Assembly: GCA_023230485.1 (NCBI GenBank)
Contig: JALNXG010000072.1
Location: 1 to 18,014 of the forward strand
Origin: Melioribacteraceae bacterium
Lineage (GTDB): Bacteria > Bacteroidota > Ignavibacteria > Ignavibacteriales > Melioribacteraceae
Reading direction: 5' to 3'
DNA: 18,014 bases
Below are positions 17,092 through 18,014 of the stretch, in pieces (positions within the stretch are counted from its first letter, which is position 1; each line of letters starts with the position of its first letter). The notes beneath the pieces were generated by a model that searched no databases, was not told the DNA's origin, and saw only the letters and a program-made list of their open reading frames with translations. The position numbers and the translations under genes are program-made.

Positions 17092-18014
17092 AGAAGATAA
17101 AATTAATAATTCTATTTATGTTTATAGCATTTATAGGATTTAGTCAAACAAAATATTATCCTGGAGTAAATAGATTTACGCAGAATTTAACTATTTCAAG
17201 TACAGGAACATTTATCTATGGTACGGATACAGTGACAAAGATATATGAAGATACACTTATTAATCCTGCATGGGTAAGAGATTATGTATCAGGAGTAGAT
17301 AGTCTATATTGGACTATAAGTGGAGATACATTAATAGCAGTAAAAGGAAGAGTACAAGGAGATAAGATTATAACTGATACTTTATATATAGGAACCGTAG
17401 GAGTAATTAAGGTCTTAGGAGATACACTAATAGATGATGATTATGCGGATTCATTAAAAGTAGTTACAATTAATTATGTAGATACAGCAGAATCTCATGC
17501 AAATGATTATTCTGATTCATTGAAATCTGTAATTGTAGATAGTACTTATTGGTATCCTTCTTCTACAGGTAATAAAATAATTACATCAAGAAAAGTAGAA
17601 AGTGATAGTGCAGATATAAATGTAATAGTTAGTAATAAAATTAATCTTGATACTTTATATATGAGTTCTATAAATGTAATTAAAGTATTAGGAGATACAT
17701 TAGTAGATAATCAATATGTAGTAAGTACTATTATCGATTCTATAAATAATATTTTTACATCAGGACATGATACTATTTATGTAGTAAAAGATGAATTTGT
17801 ATTTGATGCAGCATTTGGAGATTCTCTTTATGCAGATCATATAGGAACTAATATAGCAACTATAGATACTCTTACCATGGTAGGAGAGAATGTTATATTT
17901 GTATATGGAGATTCATTAGTAGATGATGATTACGTTAATGATACTTTAGATGGTTACTATACTAAATTAGAAATAAATGATACTCTTACTGATTACTATT
18001 TAAGTTCAAAGATA
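17088..18014 (+). CDS. Repetitive fibre protein with N-terminal signal peptide (3'-partial)
   Basis: 309 residues are visible and the frame is open to the last base. The start is a textbook signal sequence: MKKIK, a hydrophobic core LIILFMFIAFIG, then FSQ before TKYYPGVN, as in exported flavobacterial proteins. The rest is an acidic, Thr/Asp-rich repetitive shaft. Copies of the DTL...GD(T/S)L motif begin near residues 97, 188 and 260, and residues about 126-146 are the VTINYVDTAESHANDYSDSL module that also opens the window. DGYYTKLEINDTL near residue 290 matches the YYTKxEI motif of phage fibres. The likely role is a long tail or head fibre. Export by Sec would be odd for a virion protein, so the signal may be an uncleaved or recombined leader. 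Confidence 0.8.
   Translation, partial: MKKIKLIILFMFIAFIGFSQTKYYPGVNRFTQNLTISSTGTFIYGTDTVTKIYEDTLINPAWVRDYVSGVDSLYWTISGDTLIAVKGRVQGDKIITDTLYIGTVGVIKVLGDTLIDDDYADSLKVVTINYVDTAESHANDYSDSLKSVIVDSTYWYPSSTGNKIITSRKVESDSADINVIVSNKINLDTLYMSSINVIKVLGDTLVDNQYVVSTIIDSINNIFTSGHDTIYVVKDEFVFDAAFGDSLYADHIGTNIATIDTLTMVGENVIFVYGDSLVDDDYVNDTLDGYYTKLEINDTLTDYYLSSKI
17376..17933 (+). repeat. Three-copy 23-residue shaft repeat
   Basis: Copies at 17376-17444, 17649-17717 and 17865-17933 share the pattern DTL-x6-VI-x-V-x-GD-[TS]-L-[IV]-D-x2-Y. Spacing is 273 and 216 bases, both multiples of three, so the copies stay in frame. Such repeats are typical of trimeric fibre shafts. Confidence 0.75.
17463..17525 (+). 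repeat. Second copy of the fibre module found at the window start
   Basis: This stretch matches bases 1-63 at 55 of 63 positions, and 20 of 21 encoded residues are identical. Seven of the eight differences are silent; the other changes Ala to Ser. All seven silent differences are third-position changes, and five of them have C in the first copy where this one has A or T. Confidence 0.85.

Noticed and set aside
1..18014. Stop-codon reassignment such as TAG read as Gln
   Set aside because: TAG ends several genes precisely at overlaps or short gaps with the next start (3007-3009, 5581-5583), so the standard code fits.
1..18014. Complete circular 18-kb genome
   Set aside because: There are no replication genes and no identical terminal overlap; the shared end modules differ at eight of 63 bases.

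Overview
The window is a dense, all-plus-strand stretch of a tailed double-stranded DNA phage (Caudoviricetes), carrying late genes for lysis, DNA packaging, head and fibres. The host is most likely a member of the Bacteroidota. This rests on very AT-rich DNA, A-rich leaders such as 'aatttaataaaaata' in place of Shine-Dalgarno sites before most structural genes, and a flavobacterial-style signal peptide ending in GFSQ on the last gene. The portal, capsid and connector block has a crAss-like flavour, which I judge from remembered resemblance only. The standard genetic code fits: TAG, TGA and TAA all act as stops at overlapping gene junctions. No tRNA, integrase, transposase, CRISPR array or replication gene is visible, so this is part of a genome.

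Layout. 1-2382 is the 3' part of a fibre gene with an embedded calcineurin-like metallophosphoesterase domain. Its GC content and codon choice differ visibly from the rest. 2470-4945 is a tightly overlapping lysis-type cassette: membrane-anchored coiled-coil protein, holin-like protein, an intact TIM-barrel amidohydrolase, a 46-residue zinc-ribbon protein and an M15 peptidase endolysin. 4969-7660 is packaging (putative small terminase, large terminase). 7671-12959 is portal, putative scaffold and major capsid protein. 12973-16533 holds an unrecognised virion-type protein, a head-tail connector-like protein and a large beta-rich structural protein carrying an apparent inserted domain. A strong hairpin at 16541-16585 is followed by a small beta-rich protein and the 5' part of a secreted-looking, repetitive fibre gene that runs off the window.

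How the genes fit together. Stop/start overlaps (TAATG, ATGA, ATGACTAA, ATGAGTAG) link 2470-7660 into what looks like one translationally coupled operon continuing into the head genes. The terminase would fill capsids built from scaffold and major capsid protein through the portal. The connector-like and beta-rich proteins would finish the neck or tail. The two fibre genes at the window ends share a 21-codon shaft module, written with different synonymous codons, and probably serve host recognition.

The most unusual points are the amidohydrolase and zinc ribbon between holin and endolysin, the phosphoesterase built into a fibre, the Sec signal on the other fibre gene, and the nearly identical protein module at both window ends in different codon dialects. 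The window also begins exactly on a tandem repeat, which may be an assembly break.
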